Assembly: GCF_004197395.1 (NCBI RefSeq)
Contig: NZ_SELS01000014.1
Coordinates: 62,001-126,000, forward strand
Reading direction: 5' to 3'
Length of the DNA: 64,000 bases
DNA from: Paraburkholderia sp. UYCP14C
Lineage (GTDB): Bacteria; Pseudomonadota; Gammaproteobacteria; Burkholderiales; Burkholderiaceae
How positions within the stretch are numbered: position 1 is the first letter of the stretch; each line of letters starts with the position of its first letter. Shown in pieces: positions 40,292 through 48,808 of this stretch. A model generated the notes under the pieces. It searched no databases. It saw only the letters and a program-made list of their open reading frames with translations, and had not been told where the DNA came from. The translations under genes were made by a program, and so were the position numbers.

Positions 40292-40603
40292 ATGAACAGA
40301 ACCTTTCGCCTGCTGCTTGCCAACACCGTTCTGATTGCCGCCGGCGCCGCCGCGATGGCCTCGGCTTCGGCCGCGGAAGTCGTCATCGTCGCACCGTCCG
40401 CGCCGCCCGTGGAGCGCTTCGAAGCGGTGCCCGCGCCGCGCGTCGGCTACGTGTGGGATCACGGTCACTGGCGCTGGGATCACGGCCGCTACGTGTGGGT
40501 CGCCGGACACTGGCAAGCCGAGCGGGTCGGCTATCACTGGATGCCGGGCCACTGGATCGAGCATGGTCCGAACTATCGCTGGGTGCCGGGACACTGGGCT
40601 TGA
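40292..40603 (+). CDS. YXWGXW-type repeat protein, secreted
   Basis: 103 residues with a Sec signal peptide (cleavage near ASAAEVV). The mature part is a short run of aromatic repeats: GYVWDHGHWRWDHG, RYVWVAGHWQAE, GYHWMPGHWIEHG, NYRWVPGHWA. Such W/H/Y-rich repeat proteins (YXWGXW family) are common in Burkholderia envelopes; their role is unknown. CCTAAGAGGGAA precedes the start. A small lipoprotein gene follows 147 bases later. Confidence 0.85.
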   Translation: MNRTFRLLLANTVLIAAGAAAMASASAAEVVIVAPSAPPVERFEAVPAPRVGYVWDHGHWRWDHGRYVWVAGHWQAERVGYHWMPGHWIEHGPNYRWVPGHWA

Positions 40604-40750
40604 TGCGCCGCTCAGTCATGCGGTGACGTCGAGTGACGGGCGGTGCGCGGCGGGCGATCGTGCGCCCACCGCGCCGCCCGCCTGGATCGCATGGGCGCCG
40701 ACGACGCGCCTGTGACCGGGCAGATGAACGTGAACGTGGAGAAATTGCGA

Positions 40751-40861
40751 ATGAAAAAGAATCTACTCGTGCTCGCCGCGCTGGCGGTAATGCTGGCCGG
40801 TTGCGTCGTCGTGCCCGCACGGCCGCTGTATGTGCACGCGCCCCGCGTGGTCGTCTACTGA
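40751..40861 (+). CDS. 36-residue lipoprotein
   Basis: Very small gene: MKKNLLVLAALAVMLAGC gives a perfect lipobox (LAGC, Cys18), followed by only 18 residues, VVVPARPLYVHAPRVVVY, rich in Val, Pro and aromatics. GTGGAGA lies nine bases upstream. It resembles other tiny Burkholderia lipoproteins with a short Pro/Tyr tail. Its stop codon overlaps the 3' end of the convergent ClC gene by 7 bases. Function unknown. Confidence 0.7.
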   Translation: MKKNLLVLAALAVMLAGCVVVPARPLYVHAPRVVVY

Positions 40862-42297
40862 CGCGGCGAGTCGAAGGTATCCGGCGCGATGTCGTCTGCG
40901 CTATCGCCGGCGGCCGGCTCGCCGTCGACGTCGTCCGCTGCCGCTTGCGGCACCTCGACCTCGGGGACTTCCGGCACCGGCGCGGGCGCGGGCTGCGGCA
41001 GCGGCGCCAGGTAGCGCTCGGCCAGCGACTCATAGAGCGGCGGCGCGAACAGGCGCGATACGCGGCTCGCAATCAGCGCGGTGGCCATCAGCGAAATCAC
41101 GAGCGCGTGGCCGTCGATCATCTCCATCACGATCACGAACGACGTGATCGGCGACTGCGTGACCGCGGCCAGATAGCCGACCATCGCGAGCGCGATCAGC
41201 ATCGGCAATTGCATCGAATCGAACACCATGTGCAGCAGATTGCCGAAGCCCGCGCCGATCGACAGCGACGGCGCGAAAATGCCGCCCGGAATGCCGGGCA
41301 GGTATGAGCCGATCATCGCGATCATCTTCAGGAACGGATAAAACATCGACAACTGCTCGCGTCCCTCGAGCAGGCCGCGCGCTTCCGTATAGCCGCTGCC
41401 GAACGTCGTGCCGCCCGAGATCACGCCCACCACCGCGATCGCGAAGCCGCACAGCGCGGCGAAGACGACCGGCCGCTCGCCATGCAACTGACGCAGCGGC
41501 GCCGGAATCCAGCGCGCGGTATTGAGCAGCAGCCAGCCGAAGATGCCGCCCGCGATTCCTGTGACGAGCGCGGTGAGCACCACCGCGACGGCGAGCAGAT
41601 CGGGGAAATGCGCGCCGATCTGGATCGTGCCGAAGTACGTGTAGTTGCCGTTCAGGCCCAGCGCGACCACACCCGCGATGATGATCGCCGTGATCAGCAC
41701 ACCGCTCGTGCGAGCCTCGAAGCTGCGCGTCAATTCCTCGATCGCGAACACGACCCCGGCGAGCGGCGTATTGAACGCAGCCGATAAACCCGCTGCCGCG
41801 CCCGCCAACGCGAGCTGCCGTTCGATCTGCGCATTCGAGCGCGGATAGAACCGGCGCAGATTGAACATCAGCGCGGCGCCGACCTGCACCGTCGGTCCTT
41901 CACGGCCGATCGTGAGGCCGCCGAGAATCGCGAGGAAAGACACGCCGATCTTGCCGAGGAGAATTCGCACCGACAGCAGCCGCGTGCCGTATGCGCGCTG
42001 CTTCGTGTGCAGCGTCGCGATCACCTGCGGGATGCCGCTACCCTCGGCGCCGCGAAAGAACTTGCGCGTGAGCCAGACCGCGAGCGCGGCGAGCGCGGGC
42101 GTGATCACCAGCGGCGCCCACACGTACCGCTGCCGCACGCCGAGAAACGCGTCATACCCCCAGTCGATCAGGCGCGCATAGAGCACCGCGACCAGACCGA
42201 CCGCGATGGCACCGAGCCAGAAGATGCCGTATTGCCGCCACAGTCGTTGCGCGCGGCGCATGACAGCTGGCGAACGGGAAGGTAAGGGCCGGGACAT
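40855..42297 (-). CDS. ClC-family chloride channel/transporter
   Basis: 480 residues from MSRPLPSRSPAVMRRAQ; the frame extends upstream to 42516 but would run through the promoter region and meet waaC. ClC landmarks: GSGIPQVIATL (selectivity region), GREGPTVQVGAALM, AAFNTPLAGVVFAIEEL and IPGGIFAPSLSIGAGFG. There are 10 or more hydrophobic helices and a Pro/Glu-rich cytoplasmic tail at the C-terminus (about 445-480) without CBS domains. It exchanges chloride for protons or conducts chloride and may serve acid resistance. It is divergent from waaC. Confidence 0.95.
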   Translation of the reverse strand: MSRPLPSRSPAVMRRAQRLWRQYGIFWLGAIAVGLVAVLYARLIDWGYDAFLGVRQRYVWAPLVITPALAALAVWLTRKFFRGAEGSGIPQVIATLHTKQRAYGTRLLSVRILLGKIGVSFLAILGGLTIGREGPTVQVGAALMFNLRRFYPRSNAQIERQLALAGAAAGLSAAFNTPLAGVVFAIEELTRSFEARTSGVLITAIIIAGVVALGLNGNYTYFGTIQIGAHFPDLLAVAVVLTALVTGIAGGIFGWLLLNTARWIPAPLRQLHGERPVVFAALCGFAIAVVGVISGGTTFGSGYTEARGLLEGREQLSMFYPFLKMIAMIGSYLPGIPGGIFAPSLSIGAGFGNLLHMVFDSMQLPMLIALAMVGYLAAVTQSPITSFVIVMEMIDGHALVISLMATALIASRVSRLFAPPLYESLAERYLAPLPQPAPAPVPEVPEVEVPQAAADDVDGEPAAGDSADDIAPDTFDSPRQ

Positions 42298-42515
42298 GAA
42301 TTGGATCGTGCAAAAGACCAAGTATAAAACGTGCCGGACCGACCAGAATGCGTGAAAGACTTTTGAAATAATGACGCACGGTGGATTGTCAGCCGCATAC
42401 TTTTTGCTGTAACACGCGGTATTGAGAATCGGACAGCGCGGGATGCCCATTTGGCGGAGATCGGTAATTCCGTCAGCTAGAATAGTTTCAACTTCGAACA
42501 ACGAACAGACCCTCA

Positions 42516-43520
42516 ATGAAGCGAATCCTTATCGTCAAGGTCACTTCACTAGGCGATATCGTGCAGGCGTTGCCGGTCGTCGCCGATATCAAACGCGCAT
42601 TTCCTGGCGTTCAGGTGGATTGGGCGACGGACGAAGCATTTGCGCAAGTCGTGCATTGGAGCCAGGGCGTCGATCGCGTGCTGTGCGCGCCGCTGCGCCG
42701 CTTCAAGAAGGCGCGTCGGTGGAGCGATCTGAAGGCGATCTGGGCATCGATCGCCGAGCTGCGCGCGTATCGCTACGACTACATCATCGACATTCACGGC
42801 GTCTACAAGAGCGCGATCATCGCCTTCCTCGCGCGCTCGTCGCGGCGCATCGGCTATCAGTCCCAGGATCTTGGCGAGCGCGGCGCCGCGTTCGCCTACA
42901 CCGGCCGTTTCGGCCCACGTCCGCAAGGCAGCGCGTGGCACGGCATGCGCATCAGCGCCGGCGAAGCGCTCGGCTACCAGGTGGAAGGCCCACCCATCTA
43001 CGACCTGCAACTCCCCGAGGCCCGGCCGCAGCCGTTCGCGACGCAGGACGCGCCTGTCGCGGCGCTCTTTCATGCCACCTCGAAAGCCGACAAGAAATGG
43101 CCGCTCACGCACTGGGTGGCGGTGGGGCGCGAATTGAGCGAGCGCGGCTTCCAGGTGGTGCTGCCGTGGGGTTCGGACGGTGAGCTTGCCGAAGCCGGGC
43201 AGATCGCCGTGCAGGTGCCGGGGGCGACCGTGCTGCCGCAAATGAGTGTCACCGAAGTCGCGCAGATGATCGACGCTTGCGCGCTCGTGGTCGGTACCGA
43301 TACGGGCTTCGTGCACCTCGCGCATGCGCTGCAGAAGCGCACCGTGATGATCTTCGTCGCGACGTCGCCATCGCATTGCGGCGTCGAGGCGCCGTATCGC
43401 TCGAACTCGATCGGCGACGGCCACTCGGTGCCGCCCGTCAGCGCGGCGCTCGAAGCGATCGACTACGTGCGAGCGGCAGAGCCGGTGCTCGCGATGCAGC
43501 ACGGATCAGCCGCCGCCTGA
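42516..43520 (+). CDS. waaC: Lipopolysaccharide heptosyltransferase I
   Basis: 334 residues, GT-B fold family 9. MKRILIVKVTSLGDIVQALPVV is diagnostic for WaaC; further blocks are DIHGVYKSAIIAFLARSSRRIGY, LFHATSKADKKWPLTHW and the ADP-heptose binding TDTGFVHLAHALQKRTVMIF. It adds the first L-glycero-D-manno-heptose to Kdo of the LPS inner core on the cytoplasmic side of the inner membrane. No other LPS gene lies in the window. Confidence 0.96.
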   Translation: MKRILIVKVTSLGDIVQALPVVADIKRAFPGVQVDWATDEAFAQVVHWSQGVDRVLCAPLRRFKKARRWSDLKAIWASIAELRAYRYDYIIDIHGVYKSAIIAFLARSSRRIGYQSQDLGERGAAFAYTGRFGPRPQGSAWHGMRISAGEALGYQVEGPPIYDLQLPEARPQPFATQDAPVAALFHATSKADKKWPLTHWVAVGRELSERGFQVVLPWGSDGELAEAGQIAVQVPGATVLPQMSVTEVAQMIDACALVVGTDTGFVHLAHALQKRTVMIFVATSPSHCGVEAPYRSNSIGDGHSVPPVSAALEAIDYVRAAEPVLAMQHGSAAA

Positions 43521-44040
43521 GGTCGTTCGCGCAAGCGCGCAATCGTTTGCGCAAAGAAAAGAGGCGCGGCGCATAGTCCACCCTTGCGGGCAGGCACTGC
43601 ATCGTCGCGCCTCCAAAAGCGCCCGTGTCGGGGAACAGCGGGCGGAGAGGATTCGATTACACGTCTGTTAAAACTGTCGCTTTTCGTTGGACGCTGAAAC
43701 GTCCGATGCGCGCGCGGCAACGCGGCAAGCTGCCATGCCGCGTTGCGTCGAAGCTTGCCCGGCGCGCGTTGAGCCGCGCCATTGCGGCAACGCTGGCACG
43801 GCCAGCAAGGCTTCTATCGCGACAGTGCGCTCAACGGAGTATAGGCGGTGTTTTCCGCCATGGCGGCGATATCCGCCGGCAGCGCGGCGGGTCGATCGAA
43901 CCCGCCGATCCGGCGCGCCGATCCTGTAACAGCTCGGTGATCTTCCCTTACAAATGGCAACGCTTGCCGCGGCGCGCATCGTGTCCAATCGGGTCATTCG
44001 GGGTTTGCGCTCGAATCAATCTGACTCGATGGAGAACAAC
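43521..44040. other. Long spacer with a perfect 11-bp hairpin
   Basis: 520 bases without a supported gene. The main structure is GCAACGCGGCA / TGCCGCGTTGC (43717-43727, 43736-43746) with an 8-base loop and no T-run; a related GCGGCAACGC occurs again at about 43794. The spacer could hold an RNA or an intergenic repeat; no promoter was clear. Confidence 0.4.
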
Positions 44041-44181
44041 ATGAAACGCTTGATTCTGACTCTCGTGGCCGGCACGGTGCTCGCATCGGCACTCGGCGGC
44101 TGCGTCATTGCGCCGGCGCCGGGCTACTACTACGGCGGCGGTGGCTACTATCACCACGGCGGCGGCTACTACTACCGCTAA
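44041..44181 (+). CDS. 46-residue Gly/Tyr-rich lipoprotein
   Basis: MKRLILTLVAGTVLASALGGC ends in a lipobox (LGGC, Cys21); the remaining 25 residues are VIAPAPGYYY followed by Gly/Tyr/His repeats (GGGGYYHHGGGYYYR). GGAGAAC lies five bases upstream. The design matches the 36-residue lipoprotein at 40751 and may tether a short aromatic tail to the membrane. Function unknown. Confidence 0.72.
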   Translation: MKRLILTLVAGTVLASALGGCVIAPAPGYYYGGGGYYHHGGGYYYR

Positions 44182-44225
44182 GCCGCGCGCCGTGCTCAGG
44201 CACGGGCAATCAGCCTCAGGCAGCC

Positions 44226-44405
44226 TCAGGCGACGAGCATTTCGAACGCGACCACCGCGGCAATGGCCGCGGCGTTCGCGGCGACAGCCTCGACGACGAT
44301 ACCTCTCCATGTCGCCGGACGGAAGCGCAGCGCGAGCAGCAGCGAGCCGAGCAAGGCCAGCGCGATGATCATCACGATATCGGCATTGTGAAGATGGACG
44401 TTCAT
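44226..44405 (-). CDS. 59-residue small membrane protein
   Basis: Read on the minus strand from ATG 44405, with CAGGGAGATT just before it, a strong ribosome site. MNVHLHNADIVMIIALALLGSLL begins one hydrophobic helix (about 9-26), then RFRPATWRG forms a positive loop and a second helix covers about 36-58 (VVEAVAANAAAIAAVVAFEM split here). The two-helix hairpin with basic loop is typical of small inner-membrane proteins. It converges on the Gly/Tyr lipoprotein, 44 bases away. No family recognised. Confidence 0.6.
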   Translation of the reverse strand: MNVHLHNADIVMIIALALLGSLLLALRFRPATWRGIVVEAVAANAAAIAAVVAFEMLVA

Positions 44406-44638
44406 GTGAATCTCCCTGATTTTTATAGGGTTATGTCAGGGAGTATAGGCAAGTCAAAAAGACGCGCAAGGCGGGGGATTCACCCGGGGCGGCCCGTGGA
44501 AATGGCGATGAAAAAATGCCCGCTCGATGCCGCCGAGGGCGCGTAAAAACCGCGTGCCCGGACGGCAACGATCGGGCATCGATCGCACCTTGGCAAACGC
44601 GCAGCGACGGAAGCGTCGTTCCGTCGATGCGCGTTACA

Positions 44639-45946
44639 TCACTTCATCAGACTTTCGTTGCGCGTCTCGCGCATGCAAAGCACGCCGACCAGGCTCACGG
44701 CCGCCGCGACCGACACGTACGCGCCGACCCACGGCAAGCCGCCGTGCGCGGCGAGCACCTGCGCGATATACGGCGCGACCGACGCGCCGAGAATCCCGCC
44801 GAGGTTGTACGCGACACCGGCGCCCGTATAGCGGACGTTGGTCGGAAACAGCTCCGGCAGCAGCGCGCCCATCGGTGCGAACGTCACGCCCATCAGGAAC
44901 AGCTGGATCACGAGAAACAGCAGCACCAGCAACGGCTCGCCGCTGCCGAGCAGCGGCGCCATCGTGAAGCCCGACAGGATCGCGGCGATGATGCCGACGA
45001 TCAGCACCGGCTTGCGCCCGAAGCGGTCGCTCGCGCGGGCTGACAGCGGCGTCGCGAGCGCCATGAACACGACCGCGATGCACAACAGGCCGAGGAACGT
45101 CTGCCGCGGAATATGCAGCGACCCGACGCCGTACGACAGCGAGAAAGTTGTCGCGTTGTAGAACAGCGTGTAGCAGACCACCATCGCGAGCGCGCCGAGC
45201 ACAGTGGGCTGCCAGTGCTGCGAGAACAGCGTCGCGATCGGCACGCGCACGCGTTCCTTGCGCTCGATCGCAGCCTGGAACGCGGGCGTTTCGGCAATCT
45301 TCAGCCGCACATACAGACCGAGCGCGACCAGCACCGAGCTGACGATGAACGGCACGCGCCAGCCCCAGCTACGGAACTGCTCGTCGGACAATGACAGCGC
45401 GAGCGCGAAGAACAGGCCGTTGGAGGCGAGAAAGCCGATCGACGGCCCGAGTTGCGGGAACATGCCGAACCAGCCGCGTTTGCCGGCCGGCGCGTTTTCG
45501 GTGGCGAGCAGCGCGGCGCCGCCCCATTCGCCGCCGAGGCCGATACCCTGGCCGAAGCGCAGCACGCACAGCAGGATCGGCGCGAGGCTGCCGATCGCGT
45601 CGTAGCCCGGCACGAAGCCGATCAGCGTGGTCGACAGGCCCATCACGAGCAGCGAAGCAACCAGAGTCGATTTGCGGCCGATGCGGTCGCCGAAGTGGCC
45701 GAACAGGAACGAGCCGATCGGTCGCGCGACGAACGCGATGCCGAACGTGACGAACGCCGACAGCGCCTGCGCGGTGGCCGAGCCATGCGGGAAGAATACC
45801 GGTCCGATGACGAGCGCCGCGGCGGTCGCGTAGACATAGAAATCGTAGAACTCGATCGCGGTGCCGATGAAGCTCGCGAAGATGATCCGCGCGCTACTGT
45901 TTTGCCCGCTTGCGGGCTGAGCCGCGGAAATCGGCGAAGTGGACAT
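44639..45946 (-). CDS. MFS metabolite:H+ symporter
   Basis: 435 residues from MSTSPISAAQPASG, 12 hydrophobic helices. Signature FASFIGTAIEFYDFYVYATAAALVIGPVFFP and GDRIGRKSTLVASLLVMGLSTTLIGFVPGYD with RFGQGIGLGGEWGGAALLATENAP belong to the MHS family (ShiA, ProP, KgtP, citrate and aromatic acid carriers). The cytoplasmic middle loop and DRFGRKPVLIVG repeat the first half. Substrate not deducible. A long 5' leader (about 200 bases) follows a predicted promoter with a palindromic spacer. Confidence 0.94.
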   Translation of the reverse strand: MSTSPISAAQPASGQNSSARIIFASFIGTAIEFYDFYVYATAAALVIGPVFFPHGSATAQALSAFVTFGIAFVARPIGSFLFGHFGDRIGRKSTLVASLLVMGLSTTLIGFVPGYDAIGSLAPILLCVLRFGQGIGLGGEWGGAALLATENAPAGKRGWFGMFPQLGPSIGFLASNGLFFALALSLSDEQFRSWGWRVPFIVSSVLVALGLYVRLKIAETPAFQAAIERKERVRVPIATLFSQHWQPTVLGALAMVVCYTLFYNATTFSLSYGVGSLHIPRQTFLGLLCIAVVFMALATPLSARASDRFGRKPVLIVGIIAAILSGFTMAPLLGSGEPLLVLLFLVIQLFLMGVTFAPMGALLPELFPTNVRYTGAGVAYNLGGILGASVAPYIAQVLAAHGGLPWVGAYVSVAAAVSLVGVLCMRETRNESLMK

Positions 45947-46323
45947 GCAGGGTCTCCAATTGTCGTGAGGCCGTGGGGCGCTGCGCCGTGCTTCGCAGAC
46001 AGGCGGCGCGCGCGGGGGCGGCATCCTCGTTGAGGTATAGGTTTGGGCGCCGCGCGCGGGTGGCGCCGCGGCACTGCAGTCGGCTCATACGCCGCGCCGG
46101 CGGGTATGCGGACGGCGTGAGCCATGCCGGAAGGCTCCGGCGCAGGGAATCGGAAAATTATAGCGAGCGCGCTCGTTACGCAGCAATGGCGGCGTAAGCT
46201 CGTGCGGCGACGAGAGGGGCTTCATCAGCTACGCGCGATGACTCGAGCAGGTCGCGCGTGGCGAGCCCATACGCGCCGATGCGCGGCGTGGTGCGTGCGT
46301 GTCAGCGCAAGCGCAACCCACGC
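45947..46323. other. Spacer upstream of the MFS gene
   Basis: 377 bases that contain the promoter at 46157-46186 and otherwise nothing recognised. The 5' part (45947-46140) would be the untranslated leader of the transporter. Confidence 0.4.
46157..46186 (-). promoter_or_regulatory. Predicted MFS promoter with palindromic spacer
   Basis: On the minus strand TTGCTG (46186-46181) and TATAAT (46162-46157) are 18 bases apart. The spacer contains the perfect 12-bp palindrome CGAGCGCGCTCG (46164-46175), well placed for a repressor. Confidence 0.55.
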
Positions 46324-46788
46324 TCAGTCGTACGATTCCGCTTGCGGCGAGGCGAGCTCGCGCAACTGGAACTTGCCGTTGTCGTTGAACAGCCAGTCTT
46401 CGAACAGTTCGAGCTGGCCGCGGCCGTTCAGCAGCTTGCCGGGCGGCAGCGGCAGCGGCGCCGAGCGGCGCAGCGTCGCGAGCGCGGTGCTTTCGGCTTC
46501 GTCGTCGCCGTTCGTGCGATACACCTTTGACTCGACGATGTGGCCATTGCGATCGACCGTGAACGACACCACCACGAGCGAGCGCAGCATCGGCTGCGGT
46601 TTGCCTTGCAGCACATACGACGGATTGCGCTCGACGATTCGTCGTGCGACCGCGTCGCGGTATTGATCGAGCGTCACGCTGTTGATCGCGGCGACCGGTG
46701 TGCTGACGGTTTCGTGCGGCGCCAGCGGCGTGATCGTGCAACCGGCCACGGCGAGAACTCCGAGCGCGGCGAGCAATGTCCGTTGCAT
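46324..46788 (-). CDS. TonB C-terminal-like lipoprotein
   Basis: 154 residues from MQRTLLAALGVLAVAGC, whose lipobox VAGC (Cys17) supports this start; the frame continues upstream to an ATG at 46860, which would give an over-long signal. The mature domain has LDQYRDAVARRIVERNPSY, LRSLVVVSFTVDRNGHIVESKVYRTNGDDEAE and ALATLRRSAPLPLPPG, the fold of the TonB C-terminal domain. A lipid-anchored stand-alone TonB-like domain cannot itself reach ExbB; it may bind peptidoglycan or an outer-membrane partner. Confidence 0.82.
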   Translation of the reverse strand: MQRTLLAALGVLAVAGCTITPLAPHETVSTPVAAINSVTLDQYRDAVARRIVERNPSYVLQGKPQPMLRSLVVVSFTVDRNGHIVESKVYRTNGDDEAESTALATLRRSAPLPLPPGKLLNGRGQLELFEDWLFNDNGKFQLRELASPQAESYD

Positions 46789-47000
46789 GCAAGCCGCCGC
46801 GAGCAGGCGCGAAGCCGAACGGAGAGGAACAGTAGGGAGAGAAGTGCGAGAGAGCATCATTGACAAGCCGCGAGGAGAGCCTGATTAAATGGTAGTCAAA
46901 AACCGCCACGATTCAATTGGCGTTCGCCCGCTGGATGCCTTTGCGCGTGACTCGCTGAAGCGCTTTGCTTGCCAATGTAATAGCCGGAAATATGCGCGGA
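46789..47000. other. Spacer upstream of the small RNA candidate
   Basis: About 210 bases. It should contain the leftward promoter of the TonB-like lipoprotein; no clear -35/-10 pair was recognised. No gene seen. Confidence 0.3.
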
Positions 47001-47029
47001 TTGGTCGGCGAGCGAAACCCGCCTACACT
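47001..47029 (+). promoter_or_regulatory. Promoter of the small RNA candidate
   Basis: TTGGTC (47001-47006) and TACACT (47024-47029) with exactly 17 bases between. No open frame follows before the terminator at 47069, so the product would be a short RNA starting near 47035. Confidence 0.6.
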
Positions 47030-47034
47030 TTGAT

Positions 47035-47094
47035 GGCCTCGTGCTGAGGCATCGGTGGAAGTCTTTTCAGCCCGCTTCTGGCGGGCTTTCTTTT
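47035..47094 (+). ncRNA. Candidate small RNA, about 60 bases
   Basis: Between the promoter at 47001-47029 and a plus-strand terminator there is a short unit: hairpin GCCTC-GTGCT-GAGGC (47036-47050), an 18-base single-stranded linker (47051-47068) and the terminator stem AGCCCGC / GCGGGCT (47069-47087) with TTCTTTT. No plus-strand gene lies upstream within 3 kb that needs this terminator, and on the other strand the hairpin is followed by A, not T. The layout is that of an Hfq-dependent small RNA. Not matched to a named family. Confidence 0.5.
47069..47094 (+). terminator. Rho-independent terminator (plus strand)
   Basis: Perfect 7-bp stem AGCCCGC / GCGGGCT with loop TTCTG and tail TTCTTTT. 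It serves only the small RNA candidate. Confidence 0.85.
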
Positions 47095-47124
47095 GCCTGC
47101 GGCTCGCCGCTCACACGCGGCAAT

Positions 47125-47161
47125 AAAAAAGGCGAACCCGCCAAACGGGTCCGCCTTTTCT
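47125..47161 (-). terminator. Terminator of argH
   Basis: Stem AAGGCGgACCCG / CGGGTtCGCCTT on the minus strand, 5-base loop, then TTTTTATTG. It begins about 60 bases after the argH stop. On the plus strand a short T-run (TTTTCTTT) follows too. Confidence 0.88.
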
Positions 47162-47219
47162 TTATTGATTCAACGAACAACGCCGCAAGCAAAGTCTCAC
47201 GGCGCTGCCCGGGTGTTGC

Positions 47220-48626
47220 TCACTTCAACGCCGCACGCGCCGCCTTCACCGCGGCCAGCACCTGCTCGGGCGCGGTGCCGCCCGGATGATTGCGGCTCGC
47301 CACCGAGCCCTCGAGCGTCAGATACGAGAACACGTCGTCACCGATCAGATGCGCGACGTTCGGCAGCTCGCTGCGCATTTCATCGAGCGTCAGGTCCGCG
47401 AGATCGCAGCCGCGATCGGCGCACACACGCACCGCGAGCGCGACGGCTTCGTGCGCGTCGCGGAACGGCAGGCCGCGCTTGACGAGATAGTCGGCGAGGT
47501 CGGTCGCGGTCGAGAAGCCTTGCAGCGCGGCGTCGCGCATCGCCTGCGGCTTGACCGTGATGCCGGCGACCATTTCGGCGAAGATGCGCAGCGTGTCGGC
47601 CACCGTATCGACGGTGTCGAACAGCGGCTCCTTGTCTTCCTGATTGTCCTTGTTGTACGCGAGCGGCTGGCCCTTCATCAGCGTGAGCAACGCCATCAGA
47701 TGGCCGTTCACGCGGCCGGTCTTGCCGCGCGCGAGCTCGGGCACGTCCGGGTTCTTCTTCTGCGGCATGATCGACGAGCCGGTGCAGAAACGGTCGGCCA
47801 GATCGATGAAGCCGACGCGCGGGCTCATCCACAGCACCAGTTCTTCGGAGAAGCGCGACACGTGCGTCATCACCAGCGCGGACGCCGCCGTGAATTCGAT
47901 CGCGAAGTCGCGGTCGGAAACCGCATCCAGCGAGTTTGCGCAGATGCCGTCGAAGCCGAGCGACTTCGCCACCGCGTGACGGTCGATCGGATAGCTGGTG
48001 CCGGCGAGCGCGGCCGCGCCGAGCGGCAGACGATTCACGCGCTTGCGGCAGTCGATCATGCGCTCGGCGTCGCGCGAGAACATCTCGACGTACGCGAGCA
48101 GATGGTGGCCGAACGTGACCGGCTGCGCGACCTGCAGGTGCGTGAAGCCCGGCATGATGGTCGATGCGTTCTTCTCGGCGATTTCGAGCAGCGCGACGCG
48201 CAACTCGGTGAGCAGTTCGCCGATGCGGTCGATCTCGCCGCGCAGCCACAGGCGGATGTCGGTCGCGACCTGGTCGTTGCGCGAGCGGCCGGTGTGCAGG
48301 CGCTTGCCCGCGTCGCCGATCAGCGCGGTCAGGCGCGCTTCGATGTTCAGGTGCACGTCTTCGAGATCGAGCTGCCATTCGAATTCGCCGCGCTCGATTT
48401 CACCCTTGATCTGCGTCATGCCGCGCTGGATCGCGGCGAGGTCGTCGGCGGAAATGATCTTCTGCGCGGCGAGCATCGATGCGTGCGCGAGCGACCCTTC
48501 GATGTCGACGAACGCCAGACGCTTGTCGAAGAAGACCGACGACGTGTAGCGTTTGACGAGCTCCGACATCGGCTCCGAGAAGCGAGCCGACCAGGCTTCG
48601 CCTTTTTTGTGCAGTTGGGACGTCAT
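47220..48626 (-). CDS. argH: Argininosuccinate lyase
   Basis: 468 residues from [30 protein letters not shown]. Fumarase/aspartase superfamily blocks: [50 protein letters not shown] (catalytic His region) and the mobile signature loop [20 protein letters not shown] with the catalytic Ser. It splits argininosuccinate to arginine and fumarate, the last step of arginine synthesis. Single gene with its own terminator. Confidence 0.98.
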   Translation of the reverse strand: MTSQLHKKGEAWSARFSEPMSELVKRYTSSVFFDKRLAFVDIEGSLAHASMLAAQKIISADDLAAIQRGMTQIKGEIERGEFEWQLDLEDVHLNIEARLTALIGDAGKRLHTGRSRNDQVATDIRLWLRGEIDRIGELLTELRVALLEIAEKNASTIMPGFTHLQVAQPVTFGHHLLAYVEMFSRDAERMIDCRKRVNRLPLGAAALAGTSYPIDRHAVAKSLGFDGICANSLDAVSDRDFAIEFTAASALVMTHVSRFSEELVLWMSPRVGFIDLADRFCTGSSIMPQKKNPDVPELARGKTGRVNGHLMALLTLMKGQPLAYNKDNQEDKEPLFDTVDTVADTLRIFAEMVAGITVKPQAMRDAALQGFSTATDLADYLVKRGLPFRDAHEAVALAVRVCADRGCDLADLTLDEMRSELPNVAHLIGDDVFSYLTLEGSVASRNHPGGTAPEQVLAAVKAARAALK

Positions 48627-48808
48627 GGTGTTGGGCGGTAAGAACGAGCGGTGAAGAGGCTGGCAACACGAGTGCACGTGCCGTGCAAAAGCGTCGCCGC
48701 AGCGAAGAAAGACTGCGATTTTAACACCGGGCGTGGCCGGTCAAGACCCCGCGGCTGGTCTCGTACCCACTCGCACCCGCTGGCACCCATTACCCACCCA
48801 TTACGCGC

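Noticed and set aside
43625-44044. Open frame in the spacer after waaC
   Set aside because: No domain, no ribosome site, and it runs into the start of the small lipoprotein gene in another frame.
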